Shown: positions 43,455 to 52,316, counted from the stretch's first letter. The stretch: DNA of 64,000 bases from Acidovorax sp. GBBC 1281 (GCF_028473645.1 NZ_CP097269.1:504001-568000); one strand, 5' to 3'. The notes: generated by a model from the sequence alone, not told the origin. Numbers and translations are program-made.

Positions 43455-44780
43455 ATGTGGGAGCAGGTGGTGTTCGCGTTCGTCACGCTGTTTTCCAGCG
43501 CGACGCACCAGTCGTGGGTGGAGCTGGCGCTCAAGTTCTTCCCGTTCGTGGTGCTGCTGGAGGCGCCGTTCTTCCTGCTCGTGTGCGCGGGCATGGTGAA
43601 GTACGGCCTGCGCGAGCACCGGCCCTACCTGCAGCGCGAGCGCTATCCGCGCGTGTCCTGCGTCATCACCTGCTACTCCGAGGGCGACGACGTGCGCAAG
43701 ACCATCCAGTCGCTCGCCCAGCAGATCTACCCGGGCTTCATCGAGATCATCGCCGTGGTGGACGGCGCGGTGCAGAACGAGTCCACGCTGCGTGCGGCCC
43801 GCGGCGCGCGCGAACTGCTGGCCGGTGCCCGCCGGCGCGCGCTGGTGGTGCTGCCCAAGTGGCAGCGCGGCGGCCGCGTGTCGTCGCTGAACGCCGGGCT
43901 ATCGATCGCCAGCGGCGAGATCGTGATGGCGCTCGATGGCGACACCTCGTTCGACAACGACATGGTGCGCCATGCCACGCGGCATTTCGACGACCCCGGC
44001 GTGGTGGGCGTCGCCGGCAGCCTGCGGGTGCGCAACGCCCGCCGCTCGCTGGCCGCGCGCATGCAGGCGCTGGAATACATGCTGTCCATCGGCGCGGGCA
44101 AGACGGGGCTGTCGGAGTTCAACATCGTCAACAACATCTCGGGGGCGTTCGGTGTGTTCCGCGCCAGCTTCATCCGCAACCTGGGCGGCTGGGACGCGGG
44201 CACGGCCGAGGACCTGGACATGACGATGCGCATCAAGCAGTACTTCGGCCGCCATCCGGGCCTGCGCATCGTGTTCGACCCGCATGCCGTGGGCCACACC
44301 GACGCGCCGGACACCTGGCGCGTGTTCTTTCGCCAGCGCCTGCGCTGGGACGGCGACATGTTCTACATCTTCATCCGCAAGTTCCGCCTGAACCTGCGCC
44401 CGCGCCTGCTGGGCTGGCGCAATTTCCTCTTCGTGGTGGTGAACGGCCTGGTGATGCAGGTGCTCATGCCCTTCCTCATCGTGGCCTACACCGGCGTGAT
44501 GCTGCTCACGCTGCCGGTGGGGGCGGTGCTGGGGGTTCTGGGGTTCGTCTACGCGGTGTACCTCGCGGCACTGCTGTTCTATTTCCTGCTGTACCTCGTG
44601 GCCGTGTCCGAGCGGCCCCGGCACGACGCGGCCTACCTGCGGTTCCTGCCGCTGTTTCCGCTCTTCGCCTTCGTCAACCGCGTGCACTGCACGTTCTCGA
44701 TCCTGCAGGAGGTCTTCCTGAAGACCCACCTGGACTCCGCGATGGCCCCCTGGTGGGTGCTGCGCAAAACCAAGTTCTGA
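43455..44780 (+). CDS. Processive family-2 glycosyltransferase, membrane-bound
   Basis: 441 residues, related to hyaluronan, cellulose and PNAG synthases. One N-terminal helix (about 25-47), then the catalytic domain with D103 (VVDG), the D161-G-D163 nucleotide-sugar site (ALDGDTS), the base-containing motif AEDLDM at 251-256, and Q294-R-L-R-W298, the QxxRW mark of processive enzymes. Three or four helices follow (FLFVVVNGLVMQVLMPFLIV, then LPVGAVLGVLGFVYAVYLAA and LLFYFLLYLVAV) to form the export pore. It would polymerise and push a glycan across the inner membrane. The sugar donor cannot be told from sequence. No PilZ domain, so direct c-di-GMP control as in BcsA is not visible. Confidence 0.88.
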   Translation: MWEQVVFAFVTLFSSATHQSWVELALKFFPFVVLLEAPFFLLVCAGMVKYGLREHRPYLQRERYPRVSCVITCYSEGDDVRKTIQSLAQQIYPGFIEIIAVVDGAVQNESTLRAARGARELLAGARRRALVVLPKWQRGGRVSSLNAGLSIASGEIVMALDGDTSFDNDMVRHATRHFDDPGVVGVAGSLRVRNARRSLAARMQALEYMLSIGAGKTGLSEFNIVNNISGAFGVFRASFIRNLGGWDAGTAEDLDMTMRIKQYFGRHPGLRIVFDPHAVGHTDAPDTWRVFFRQRLRWDGDMFYIFIRKFRLNLRPRLLGWRNFLFVVVNGLVMQVLMPFLIVAYTGVMLLTLPVGAVLGVLGFVYAVYLAALLFYFLLYLVAVSERPRHDAAYLRFLPLFPLFAFVNRVHCTFSILQEVFLKTHLDSAMAPWWVLRKTKF

Positions 44781-44781
44781 T

Positions 44782-46983
44782 ATGCCGCATCGCCTGGGGG
44801 AACGTCTTTTGCCATGGGCCGCGGTGCTGTGCCTGATGGGGTGGGGCGCGGGCGCGCCGGCGGCCGAGCCGGCCCCGCCGCTGGCGCCTCCCGTGGTGGC
44901 GCTGGAGGCGCCGCCCGCACTGCCCGCCGACGTGCTGGCCCAGGCGCCCGCCACCCTGGCGGAGCTGGAAGGCTGGGCCGAGGTGCAGGCCCCGGCCGTG
45001 CGGCTGGCGCAGGCCGAGGCCGACGTGGCCGCGCAGCGCACCGGCGCGGCGCGCGCCGGGCAGGGCGCGCGCGTGTTCGGCGGCGCCAGCCTTGGGGGCG
45101 TGCGCGAATCCGTCACCGACACCACCAGCCGCGACTACCAGCGCGGCCAGGCCCAGGTCGGCGTGCGTTGGCCGCTGCTGGGCAGCCGCGAGGCCCAGCA
45201 GCGTGGCGTGCGCGAGGCCGAGGGCGCCGAATCGCTGGGCCGGCTGCGGCAGGCCCAGGCGCAGCGGAACGTGCGGCTGGCCGTGCGCCAGGCCTATGTG
45301 CGGTTCGCGCACAGCCTGCAGCGGCGCCTGCTGGCGCAGGAATTCCTGTCCGTTCGCGCGCCCGTGGAGGCGCAGCTGCTGCACCGGCGCCAGGCCGGCG
45401 TGATGCTGGAGGCCGACCGGCTCGACCTGTCGGCGCTGTTCGACGGCGTGCAGGCCGCGCACGATGCCCAGCGCGCCGCGCAGTCCAGCGCGCTGCGCAC
45501 GCTCGCGCGGCTGGCGGGGCAGCCCGTGGCGCGGGTGGACACGGCCATCCCGGGCTGGCCCGCACGCTGCATGGACCGCGAGGCGCTGCTCGCGCAGGCG
45601 GGCGACGACCCCGCCATCGCCCAGGCCCGCACCGAGCGCGACACCGCCGCCGCGCAGCTGGAGAACGCGCAGCACACGGGCCTGGAGGCCGGCGTGTCGC
45701 TGTCGCAGTCGGTGAGCCGCGACATCGGCGGCCAGCCGGGCCGCAGCACCGTCGTCGGCGTGGATTTCTCCATGCCCCTGGAGTGGCGCGCGCAGCGCGA
45801 CGCGGCCCGGGGCCAGCTGCAGAGCGAGCGCGACCGGGCCGATCAGTTGATGGAACTGCGCCTGGGAGAATACCGCTCGGCGCTGGACCAGGCCCTGGCC
45901 GACTGGCAATTGCGCGGCGGCGAGATGCCCGGCTTTTTGAACCGGCTGCAGGCGGCCCAGGAGGGCCTGCGCGTGGCGCGCCTGCGGCTCGATGCCTTCG
46001 ACGGCGACGGCTACTCGCGCCTGCTGATGGCGCGCTACGCCCTCTACCAGGCTTCGCTGCAGGTCGTCGACGGCTCGGAGCTCCGGGCGCTGGCCGCGCT
46101 CGACGTGCTGGCGCTCGGCAGCCCCTGCCCGCCGCAGCCGGGCGCGGCCGAGCCCCTGCCCGACCTGCTCGCGCCCGTGCTCACCGCCCTGTCCGCGCTG
46201 CCGCCGGCGGCGCGGGGCGAGTCGGCCCCGCAAGCGCGTGCGCCGGGCCTGGGGTGGTTCTCCTGGAGCGGGCAGGCGCTGCTGGACCGGCCCTCCCGGC
46301 TCGACGCCATGCCGCAGGACAGCCAGCGCGTGCTGCTGTCCTTCACCAGCGCGCAGCTGCGCGCCCTGGCCCGCCCGCCGGGCCGGGCCGCCCTGCGGCG
46401 CCTGCTGGAGCACGCGCACGATCGGGGCATGGCGGTGGAGCTGATGCTGGGCGAGCCCAGCTGGGTGCTGCCCGCCGGGCGCGAGGCCCTGCTGGCGCTG
46501 CTGGCGCCGCTGCGCCACCTGCCGTTCGACGGGCTCAACCTCGACCTGGAGCGCAGCCAGCTCGACGCCGCCGACCAGCCCGGCTGGGAGGACGGCACCG
46601 TGGCCACGCTGCGCGCCGTGCGCGCCGCCACGCCCTGGCCCCTGGCGCTGACCACGCACTACCGCGAGCTGCAGGTGCCCGGCCTCGCGCAGCGCCTGCA
46701 GGCCGCCGGCGCCACCGAGGTCGTGGCCATGGTCTACGTGAGCCGGCCCGAACGCGCGGCCGAGCTGGCGCGCCCGCTGGTGCGGCAGGCCGTGCCCGGC
46801 CTGCGGGTGGCGGTGGCCCAGAGCATGGAGGACTCGCTCACCCGCGAGGAAAGCAGCCATGGCGTGGGCCGCGCCGCGGCCCTGCAGCGCTGGCGCGCGC
46901 TCGCACAGTCCCTGTCCGACCTGCCGGCGTTCGCCGGCGTGGTGGTGCAGGCGTGGGAAGATTTTGAAGGGGCGGCCCCGTGA
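44782..46983 (+). CDS. TolC-like outer-membrane protein fused to a GH18-like TIM barrel
   Basis: 733 residues in two parts. After a signal peptide, residues about 55-450 form long coiled helices of the TolC/outer-membrane efflux family (NVRLAVRQAYVRFAHSLQRR, repeated twice in the usual manner). A Pro/Ala-rich linker (about 455-490) leads to a C-terminal domain whose alternating strands fit a TIM barrel: VLLSFTS, MAVELMLGEPSW, FDGLNLDLE, LALTTHY, VVAMVYVS, LRVAVAQSM, FAGVVVQAWEDF. The D583-G-L-N-L-D-L-E590 segment resembles the DGxDxDxE motif of family-18 glycosidases with Asn in place of the first inner Asp; E590 would be the acid. It starts two bases after the synthase stop. It probably exports and trims the polymer made by the neighbouring GT2. 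Confidence 0.8.
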   Translation: MPHRLGERLLPWAAVLCLMGWGAGAPAAEPAPPLAPPVVALEAPPALPADVLAQAPATLAELEGWAEVQAPAVRLAQAEADVAAQRTGAARAGQGARVFGGASLGGVRESVTDTTSRDYQRGQAQVGVRWPLLGSREAQQRGVREAEGAESLGRLRQAQAQRNVRLAVRQAYVRFAHSLQRRLLAQEFLSVRAPVEAQLLHRRQAGVMLEADRLDLSALFDGVQAAHDAQRAAQSSALRTLARLAGQPVARVDTAIPGWPARCMDREALLAQAGDDPAIAQARTERDTAAAQLENAQHTGLEAGVSLSQSVSRDIGGQPGRSTVVGVDFSMPLEWRAQRDAARGQLQSERDRADQLMELRLGEYRSALDQALADWQLRGGEMPGFLNRLQAAQEGLRVARLRLDAFDGDGYSRLLMARYALYQASLQVVDGSELRALAALDVLALGSPCPPQPGAAEPLPDLLAPVLTALSALPPAARGESAPQARAPGLGWFSWSGQALLDRPSRLDAMPQDSQRVLLSFTSAQLRALARPPGRAALRRLLEHAHDRGMAVELMLGEPSWVLPAGREALLALLAPLRHLPFDGLNLDLERSQLDAADQPGWEDGTVATLRAVRAATPWPLALTTHYRELQVPGLAQRLQAAGATEVVAMVYVSRPERAAELARPLVRQAVPGLRVAVAQSMEDSLTREESSHGVGRAAALQRWRALAQSLSDLPAFAGVVVQAWEDFEGAAP

Positions 46984-48101
46984 AGATCCAGTTCGACATT
47001 CCGCCGGGTTCGGCGCAAGAGGCCAACGGCCTGCCGGTGCGCTACGCCGCCGCCAAGCGGCAGGTGCCGCGCTGGCGCTGGTACCTGCTGCTGGCCATGG
47101 TGCTTGCAGCGCCGGCCTATCTGCTGATGCGCTTTGCCATCGCCTACTGGTGGGAGACGGCGCCCGGCTTCGTCGTTACCGAGCAGGTGGCCGTGGGCGT
47201 GCACACCTCTGGGCGCGTGGCGCGCATCGTGGCCGTGGGCGAGACCGTGCCCGCGGGCCAGCCGGTGATGGTGCTGGAGCCGCCCACGGCCGCGGGGGCG
47301 CCGGCCTCCACGGCCCTGGCCGCGCCGCTGGCCGCCGCCACCGATCCGGCCGTGGCCCAGGCCGTGGCGCAGGGCCAGGCCGCGCGCCTGGCCGGGCTGA
47401 AGGAGGCCGAGCGCCTGGCGCTGCGGCAGGCGGCCCTGCACCAAGAGCGCGTGCGCACCATGGAAGGCTTGCGCCTGCAGGGCGCGGCCACGCGCCAGGA
47501 ACTGGATGGCGTGCGCCTGCAGGCGATGCAGGCCCAGGCCGGCGTGGACCGCGCGCGGGCCGAACGGGCCGAGAACGCCGCGCAGGTGGCGCGCGACCGC
47601 GCACTCGCCCAGGCGGCGCTGCGCGCCCAGAGCCCCGTGCCGCTCGCGGCCCCGGGGGCGCCGGGCACGAACGCGGGCACGGGGCCGCCGGCCGCCGGCG
47701 CGGCGCTGCCGTCGCCCGACGTGGTCGCGCCCTTCGACGCCACCGTGGTGCGCCAGCTCGTTCGCCGCGGCGAGTGGGTGGTGCCCGGCACCGACGTGGC
47801 CGTGCTGCAGGGGCGGGGGGCGCCCATGGTGCACGCCTACGTGCTGCCCAACGAGGCGCGCTACGCCCAGGTGGGGCGCCAGGCCAGCCTGCAATTCATG
47901 GACGGCGGGCGCATCCGCGCCGAGGTGGTCGGCGTGGTGGCCGAGGCCGAACGCCTTCCCGCCGAGCGCGTCTCTCCGCTGTCGCCGCGCATGCCGTCGA
48001 TCGTGGTGCGCCTGCGCCCGCTGGAGCCGCTGCCCGCGGCCTACCGCATCCACCAGTTGCCGCTGGACGTGCGCTTCGACTGGGTGTGGAGCGGTTTTTG
48101 A
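46980..48101 (+). CDS. HlyD-family periplasmic adaptor
   Basis: 373 residues, inner-membrane anchored adaptor expected to join the synthase to the TolC-like channel. One helix near 34-52 (WYLLLAMVLAAPAYLLMRF), two lipoyl-like halves (TSGRVARIVAVGETVPAGQP and DATVVRQLVRRGEWVVPGTD), an alpha-hairpin between them rich in Ala/Gln/Arg, and a beta-barrel toward the C-terminus. It starts with GTG 46980, overlapping the previous stop by four bases (GTGA). Adaptors of this kind in glycan export resemble Alg44 without its PilZ part. It is the last gene of the operon. Confidence 0.85.
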   Translation: MKIQFDIPPGSAQEANGLPVRYAAAKRQVPRWRWYLLLAMVLAAPAYLLMRFAIAYWWETAPGFVVTEQVAVGVHTSGRVARIVAVGETVPAGQPVMVLEPPTAAGAPASTALAAPLAAATDPAVAQAVAQGQAARLAGLKEAERLALRQAALHQERVRTMEGLRLQGAATRQELDGVRLQAMQAQAGVDRARAERAENAAQVARDRALAQAALRAQSPVPLAAPGAPGTNAGTGPPAAGAALPSPDVVAPFDATVVRQLVRRGEWVVPGTDVAVLQGRGAPMVHAYVLPNEARYAQVGRQASLQFMDGGRIRAEVVGVVAEAERLPAERVSPLSPRMPSIVVRLRPLEPLPAAYRIHQLPLDVRFDWVWSGF

Positions 48102-48115
48102 GTAAAAACCCCTTC

Positions 48116-48159
48116 ATGCCCTAGTACTGATTGCCTGTGTTGCTATAAAAAATATAGCA
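48116..48159. repeat. Intergenic repeat element, copy 2
   Basis: ATGCCCTAGTACT (48116-48128) matches the copy at 7573-7585 exactly, and a perfect hairpin TGCTATA-AAAAA-TATAGCA follows at 48141-48159. It sits 15 bases after the HlyD-type gene and may also act as a terminator for the polysaccharide operon. Confidence 0.5.
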
Positions 48160-48228
48160 TCAAGCTTGCTTGCAGGCGGGTGTCCGCTCAAGCGCCACCC
48201 TGTGCGAGGGCGCGGGCCGATCCAGCGC

Positions 48229-48458
48229 GCTGGCATCCACCCGTCCGCACGGTGCACCTAGCAGGCCGGCTGGCCTTCCATGTGCCCGACACGGTTTCAA
48301 CCCACGCGCCCCACTTGGGGCGCGACACGCTGGACACATCCCAGTCCGAAATGTCGCCGTTGTTTCAATCCCACGCGCCTGCGAGAGGCGCGACGTCTGG
48401 CAGGCATCGAGCCCCCGTTCATCGCTTAGTTTCAACCCACGCGCCCCTGCGGCGCGAC
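48229..48458. CRISPR. Decayed type I-C-like CRISPR array
   Basis: Three related units begin GTTTCAA: 48294-48326 (33 bases), 48362-48394 (33) and 48429-48458 (30). They share CCACGCGCC, a variable centre and GGCGCGAC, forming the palindromic stem seen in type I-C repeats (complement ends GTGGATTGAAAC in typical arrays). The intervals are unique sequence of 35 and 34 bases, the normal spacer size. A fourth, more degraded unit may lie at 48229-48260 with the same periodicity. Repeats differ by substitutions and a 3-base deletion. No cas gene or leader is recognisable in the window, so the array is probably inactive. The rest of the 392-base gap holds only the repeat at 48116. Confidence 0.65.
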
Positions 48459-48493
48459 ACAGGGGCCGACGCCCCTGCCGATCCCTCAGCGAA

Positions 48494-49567
48494 TCATTGC
48501 CCGCGTCCGTCGAACCGGCGCACGCACTCCAGCGTCTGCGCCACGTCCTCGGGGCCCACGTCCAGGTGCGCCACCCAGCGCAGGCGTGCGCCACGGCCGT
48601 AGAGGCCGCTGGTCACCCGCACGCCGTGCTGGGCCAGCCACGCGGTGAAGGCCGGGGCCACGTCGGCCTCCACGTCGGTGAACAGGATGTTGGTGTGGGC
48701 CGAGGCCACGGTCAGGCGCCCCTGCAGCACGGGGTGGCTGCGGCCGGCTTCGGCCAGGCCCTCGGCCAGCCGGCGTGCCAGGGCATGGTCGTCGGCCAGG
48801 CGGCGCACGTGGTGCTGCAGCGCGTGCAGCCCCGCAGCGGCCAGAAAGCCGGCCTGGCGCATGCCGCCGCCCAGGATCTTGCGCGTGCGCCGCGCCTGGC
48901 GGATGAAGTCGTGCGAGCCCAGCAGCAGCGAGCCCACGGGGGCGCCCAGGCCCTTGCTCAGGCACACCGAGGCCGAGTCGAAGTGCGAGCAGATCGCGCG
49001 CGCCTCGTCGTACACGTCGGTGCCGTTCTTCTCGGCGTTGGCCGTGGCTGCGTTGAACATGCGCGCGCCGTCCAGGTGCATGGCCAGGCCGCGCGAGCGG
49101 GCGAGGGCGGCCACGTCGGCGATGTAGCCGGTGGGCAGCGGCTGGCCGCCGGTGGTGTTTTCCAGCACCACGAGGCGGGTGCGGGCGAAGTGCGGGTCGT
49201 CGGGCTTGATGGCGGCGGCGATGTCGGCCACGCGCAGCGTGCCGTCGGGCTGGGTCTCCACCGGCTGCGGCTGGATGGAGCCCAGCACCGCCATGCCGCC
49301 GGCCTCCCAGCGGTAGGTGTGCCAGCTCTGGCCCACGATGGCTTCGTCGCCGCGCTGGCAGTGGCCCATGAGCGCGATCAGGTTGGTCTGCGTGCCGGAG
49401 CAGGCGAACAGGGCGGCTTCGAAGCCGAGCAGTTGCGCCGCATGGTCCTGCAGGGCGTTCACGGTGGGGTCGTCGCCGAACACGTCGTCGCCAAGGGGGG
49501 CCTGGAACATGGCGTCGCGCATGGCCGGCGTGGGTTGGGTGACGGTGTCGCTGCGAAAGTCGGGCAT
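48494..49567 (-). CDS. ltaE: Low-specificity L-threonine aldolase
   Basis: 357 residues, PLP-dependent fold I enzyme splitting threonine or allo-threonine to glycine and acetaldehyde. FRSDTVTQPTPAMRDAM and GDDVFGDDPTVNALQ are hallmark N-terminal segments. LDGARMFNAA holds the PLP-contacting Asp and SVCLSKGLGAPVGS holds the Schiff-base Lys. ATG 49565-49567 gives the family N-terminus; the frame extends 17 codons upstream without similarity. Confidence 0.93.
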   Translation of the reverse strand: MPDFRSDTVTQPTPAMRDAMFQAPLGDDVFGDDPTVNALQDHAAQLLGFEAALFACSGTQTNLIALMGHCQRGDEAIVGQSWHTYRWEAGGMAVLGSIQPQPVETQPDGTLRVADIAAAIKPDDPHFARTRLVVLENTTGGQPLPTGYIADVAALARSRGLAMHLDGARMFNAATANAEKNGTDVYDEARAICSHFDSASVCLSKGLGAPVGSLLLGSHDFIRQARRTRKILGGGMRQAGFLAAAGLHALQHHVRRLADDHALARRLAEGLAEAGRSHPVLQGRLTVASAHTNILFTDVEADVAPAFTAWLAQHGVRVTSGLYGRGARLRWVAHLDVGPEDVAQTLECVRRFDGRGQ

Positions 49568-49740
49568 CGGAAGGGGCTCCTGGTGGGGGCTTGGGGTCGA
49601 AAAGGGTCGGTCTGGCATCCTAGCGGCGTTGGGCGCACTGCGTCCATCGCGGCGGCGATGCGGGCGGGCGGCCTGCGGAAAGTGCGCGTGCTAAGCTGGC
49701 CCGCTCAATTTTTCCGGCCTTGTTCGCCCCGCCTGCCGGC

Positions 49741-49795
49741 CAGCGCGGCCAGCGCGGCCTGTGCGGCGTGTGCGGCGTGTGCGGCGTGTGCGGCG
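49741..49795. repeat. 9-base minisatellite
   Basis: Four exact copies of TGTGCGGCG at 49760-49795, preceded by two copies of CAGCGCGGC at 49741-49758. It lies in the promoter/leader region of the following aminotransferase gene, 28 bases before its ATG, so copy-number change by slippage could alter spacing there. Confidence 0.75.
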
Positions 49796-49823
49796 CGATG
49801 GCCCAGCCCTCACGGAGACAACC

Positions 49824-50967
49824 ATGCCCGGCCTTCTGCCCGATATCGATCCCGACGGTCTGCTCGAATTCTCGGTGGTGTAACACCGACCGGGCGCTCA
49901 ACCACATGTCCCGGCGCTTCACCGGCGTGATGCAGGACATCCTGGCCACGCTCAAGGGCGTCTACCACGCCCACACGGCGGTGCTGGTGCCCGGCAGCGG
50001 CACCTTCGGCATGGAGGCGGTGGCGCGCCAGTTCGCCAACCGCGAGAAGGTGCTCATCGTGCGCAACGGCTGGTTCAGCTACCGCTGGAGCCAGATCTTC
50101 GATGCGGGCGCTCTGGGCGGCGGCGCAGTGGTGTGCCAGGCCCGCCGGCAGGGCGAGGGCCCCCAGGCTCCGTGGGCCCCGTGCCCGGCCGACGAGGTGG
50201 CGGCCGCCATCCGCGCCGAATCGCCCAAGGTGGTGTTCGCGCCCCACGTCGAGACCGCCAGCGGCATCCTGCTGCCCGACGACTACCTTCGCACCGTGAG
50301 CGAGGCCGCGCACGACGTGGGCGCGCTCTTCGTGCTGGACTGCGTGGCCTCCGGTGCCGTGTGGGTGGACATGCAGGCCACCGGCGTGGACGTGCTCATC
50401 TCGGCCCCGCAAAAAGGCTGGAGCGGCTCGCCCTGCTGCGCCATGGTCATGCTCAGCGAGCGCGCCCGCCAGGCCATCGACGGCACCACGAGCAGCAGCT
50501 TCGCCTGCGACCTCAAGAAGTGGATGCAGATCGCCGAGGGCTACGAAAAGGGCCAGCACGCCTACCACACCACCCTGCCCACCGACGCGCTGGTGCAACT
50601 GCGCGACGTGATGTTGGAGACGCGCGACTACGGCTTCGACAAGGTGCGCGCCGAACAGATCGAACTGGGCGCCCGGGTGCGCGCGCTGCTGCGCGAGCGG
50701 GGCTTTCCGAGCGTGGCCGCCGAGGGCTACGAGGCCCCGGGCGTGGTCGTGAGCTACACCACCGACCCGGGCATCCAGAACGGCAAGAAGTTCATGGAGG
50801 CCGGCCTGCAGACCGCCGCCGGCGTGCCGCTGCAGTGCGGTGAGGGCCCGGACTTCCAGACCTTCCGCATCGGACTGTTCGGGCTGGAGAAGTGGCACCA
50901 CGTGGACCGCACCGTGGGCCATCTGGCCGCGGCGCTGGACCGGATCGCCGCCCCGCCAGCGCACTGA
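49824..50967 (+). pseudogene. Alanine-glyoxylate (serine-pyruvate) aminotransferase, frameshifted
   Basis: A class V aminotransferase of about 380 residues broken by one extra base. The start at ATG 49824 (after CGGAGA) reads MPGLLPDIDPDGLLEFSVV and then meets TAA at 49881-49883. Deleting one A at 49882/49883 restores YTDRALNHMSRRFTGV, the usual continuation, and the rest is intact to 50967: VLVPGSGTFGMEAVARQFA, LDCVASGAVWVD, and the PLP Lys in SAPQKGWSG. The downstream portion could start at ATG 49906, giving 354 residues without the conserved N-terminus. The change is either a real inactivating mutation or a sequencing error. Confidence 0.8.
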
Positions 50968-51008
50968 AGCGGCCCTGTCCCACAGGGGTCTCGGGCTATC
51001 CTTGCGCG

Positions 51009-52316
51009 ATGCAGAGCACCCACGAAGACCAGGCCCGCGCACTGACCCGGGCCAAGTGGCTGGCCACGGGCCTGTTGCTGGCGGTGGCCGCCGTGTTCGC
51101 GCTGACCTATGCGCTCCCCCGCAGCCTGGCGGTGGAATGCGTGCGCGCCGTGGCCGAGGCGGCCATGGTGGGCGCCCTGGCCGACTGGTTCGCCGTGTCG
51201 GCGCTGTTCCGGCGCATTCCGCTGCCCTTCGTGCAGCGGCACACGGACATCATCGCGCGCAACAAGGTGCGCATCGGCGGCAACTTGGCGTCGTTCGTGC
51301 GCGACGAGTTCCTCGATGCGCCTTCGCTGGTCACCATGATCCGCCGCCACGACCCGGCCCACATGCTGGGCCAGTGGCTCACCTCGCCGGGCAACGCCCA
51401 GCTGCTGGCGCGGCAGATGTCGCGCCTGGCGCTGTCGGCGCTGGAGACGGTGGAGGACGAGCGCATCCAGCGCTTCATGAACGATGCCGCGCGTACGCTG
51501 ATCGGGCAGATCGACCTGTCGCGCACCATGGCCATGGCGCTGGAGGCGCTCACCCACAACGGCCGCCACCAGGCGCTGCTCGACGACCTGCTGGCGCGCC
51601 TGTCCACCCTGGTGCGCGACCCGCAGACCCGCACCTTCATCGCCGAGACCATCGTGCAGTGGATCAAGCGCGAGCACCCGCTGAAGGAAAAGGTGCTGCC
51701 CACCGACTGGCTGAGCGAGAAGGGCGCGGGCGCCATCGCCCAGGCCATCGAGAACCTGCTGGCCGAGGTGGCCGGCAACCCGGCCCACCAGTTGCGCGGT
51801 ACGCTGGACGGGGCGGTGCAGCGGCTGGTGGAGCGCCTGCAGTCCGACCCGGAATGGGCCGAGCGCGGCATGGCGATCCGCCACTACCTGCAAAACGACG
51901 CCACCCTGGGGCGCTACGTGCAGACGCTGTGGACCAGCCTGCGCGAGCGCCTGCAGCGCGACCTGGCCGACGAGGACTCGGCGGTCTCGCGCAAGGTGGC
52001 GGCCATGGGCCAGTGGCTGGGCCTGTCGCTCGCGGGCGATCCGGCGCTGCGGGTGCGGCTGAACGTGCGGCTGGAGCTGTGGGCGGCGCAGTGGGCGCCC
52101 GAGCTGTCGCAGTTCGTGGCCGAGCACATCCGCAACACCGTGGACCGCTGGGACGCCAAGGAGCTGGCGCGCCTGGTGGAGCTGCACATCGGCAGCGACC
52201 TGCAGTACATCCGCATCAACGGCACGGTGGTGGGGGGCTTCATCGGCCTGCTGCTGTTCGTGCTGTCGCATGCGGACGACCTGGCGCAGGGCGTGGGCGC
52301 CCTGTTCGCCGGCTGA
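51009..52316 (+). CDS. DUF445-family membrane protein
   Basis: 435 residues. An N-terminal helix (WLATGLLLAVAAVFALTYAL), then the family signature EAAMVGALADWFAVSALFRRIPLPF, a long helical cytoplasmic or periplasmic region with repeated amphipathic segments, and a C-terminal helix (VVGGFIGLLLFVLSHA). The YjiN/DUF445 family has no established function. The start ATG 51009 lies 41 bases after the aminotransferase gene. Confidence 0.85.
   Translation: MQSTHEDQARALTRAKWLATGLLLAVAAVFALTYALPRSLAVECVRAVAEAAMVGALADWFAVSALFRRIPLPFVQRHTDIIARNKVRIGGNLASFVRDEFLDAPSLVTMIRRHDPAHMLGQWLTSPGNAQLLARQMSRLALSALETVEDERIQRFMNDAARTLIGQIDLSRTMAMALEALTHNGRHQALLDDLLARLSTLVRDPQTRTFIAETIVQWIKREHPLKEKVLPTDWLSEKGAGAIAQAIENLLAEVAGNPAHQLRGTLDGAVQRLVERLQSDPEWAERGMAIRHYLQNDATLGRYVQTLWTSLRERLQRDLADEDSAVSRKVAAMGQWLGLSLAGDPALRVRLNVRLELWAAQWAPELSQFVAEHIRNTVDRWDAKELARLVELHIGSDLQYIRINGTVVGGFIGLLLFVLSHADDLAQGVGALFAG

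Noticed and set aside
44674..46860. 728-codon minus-strand frame opposite the TolC-like gene
   Set aside because: Composition is that of a complementary-strand shadow; no ribosome site and no recognisable domain.
48162..48194. Further CRISPR unit upstream of 48229
   Set aside because: Position fits the period but the sequence shows no GTTTCAA or GCGCGAC elements.
49720..49823. N-terminal extension of the aminotransferase through the CGVCGVCGVCG repeat
   Set aside because: It is translation of the minisatellite in the shifted frame; the true N-terminus MPGLLPDIDP is in another frame before the insertion.
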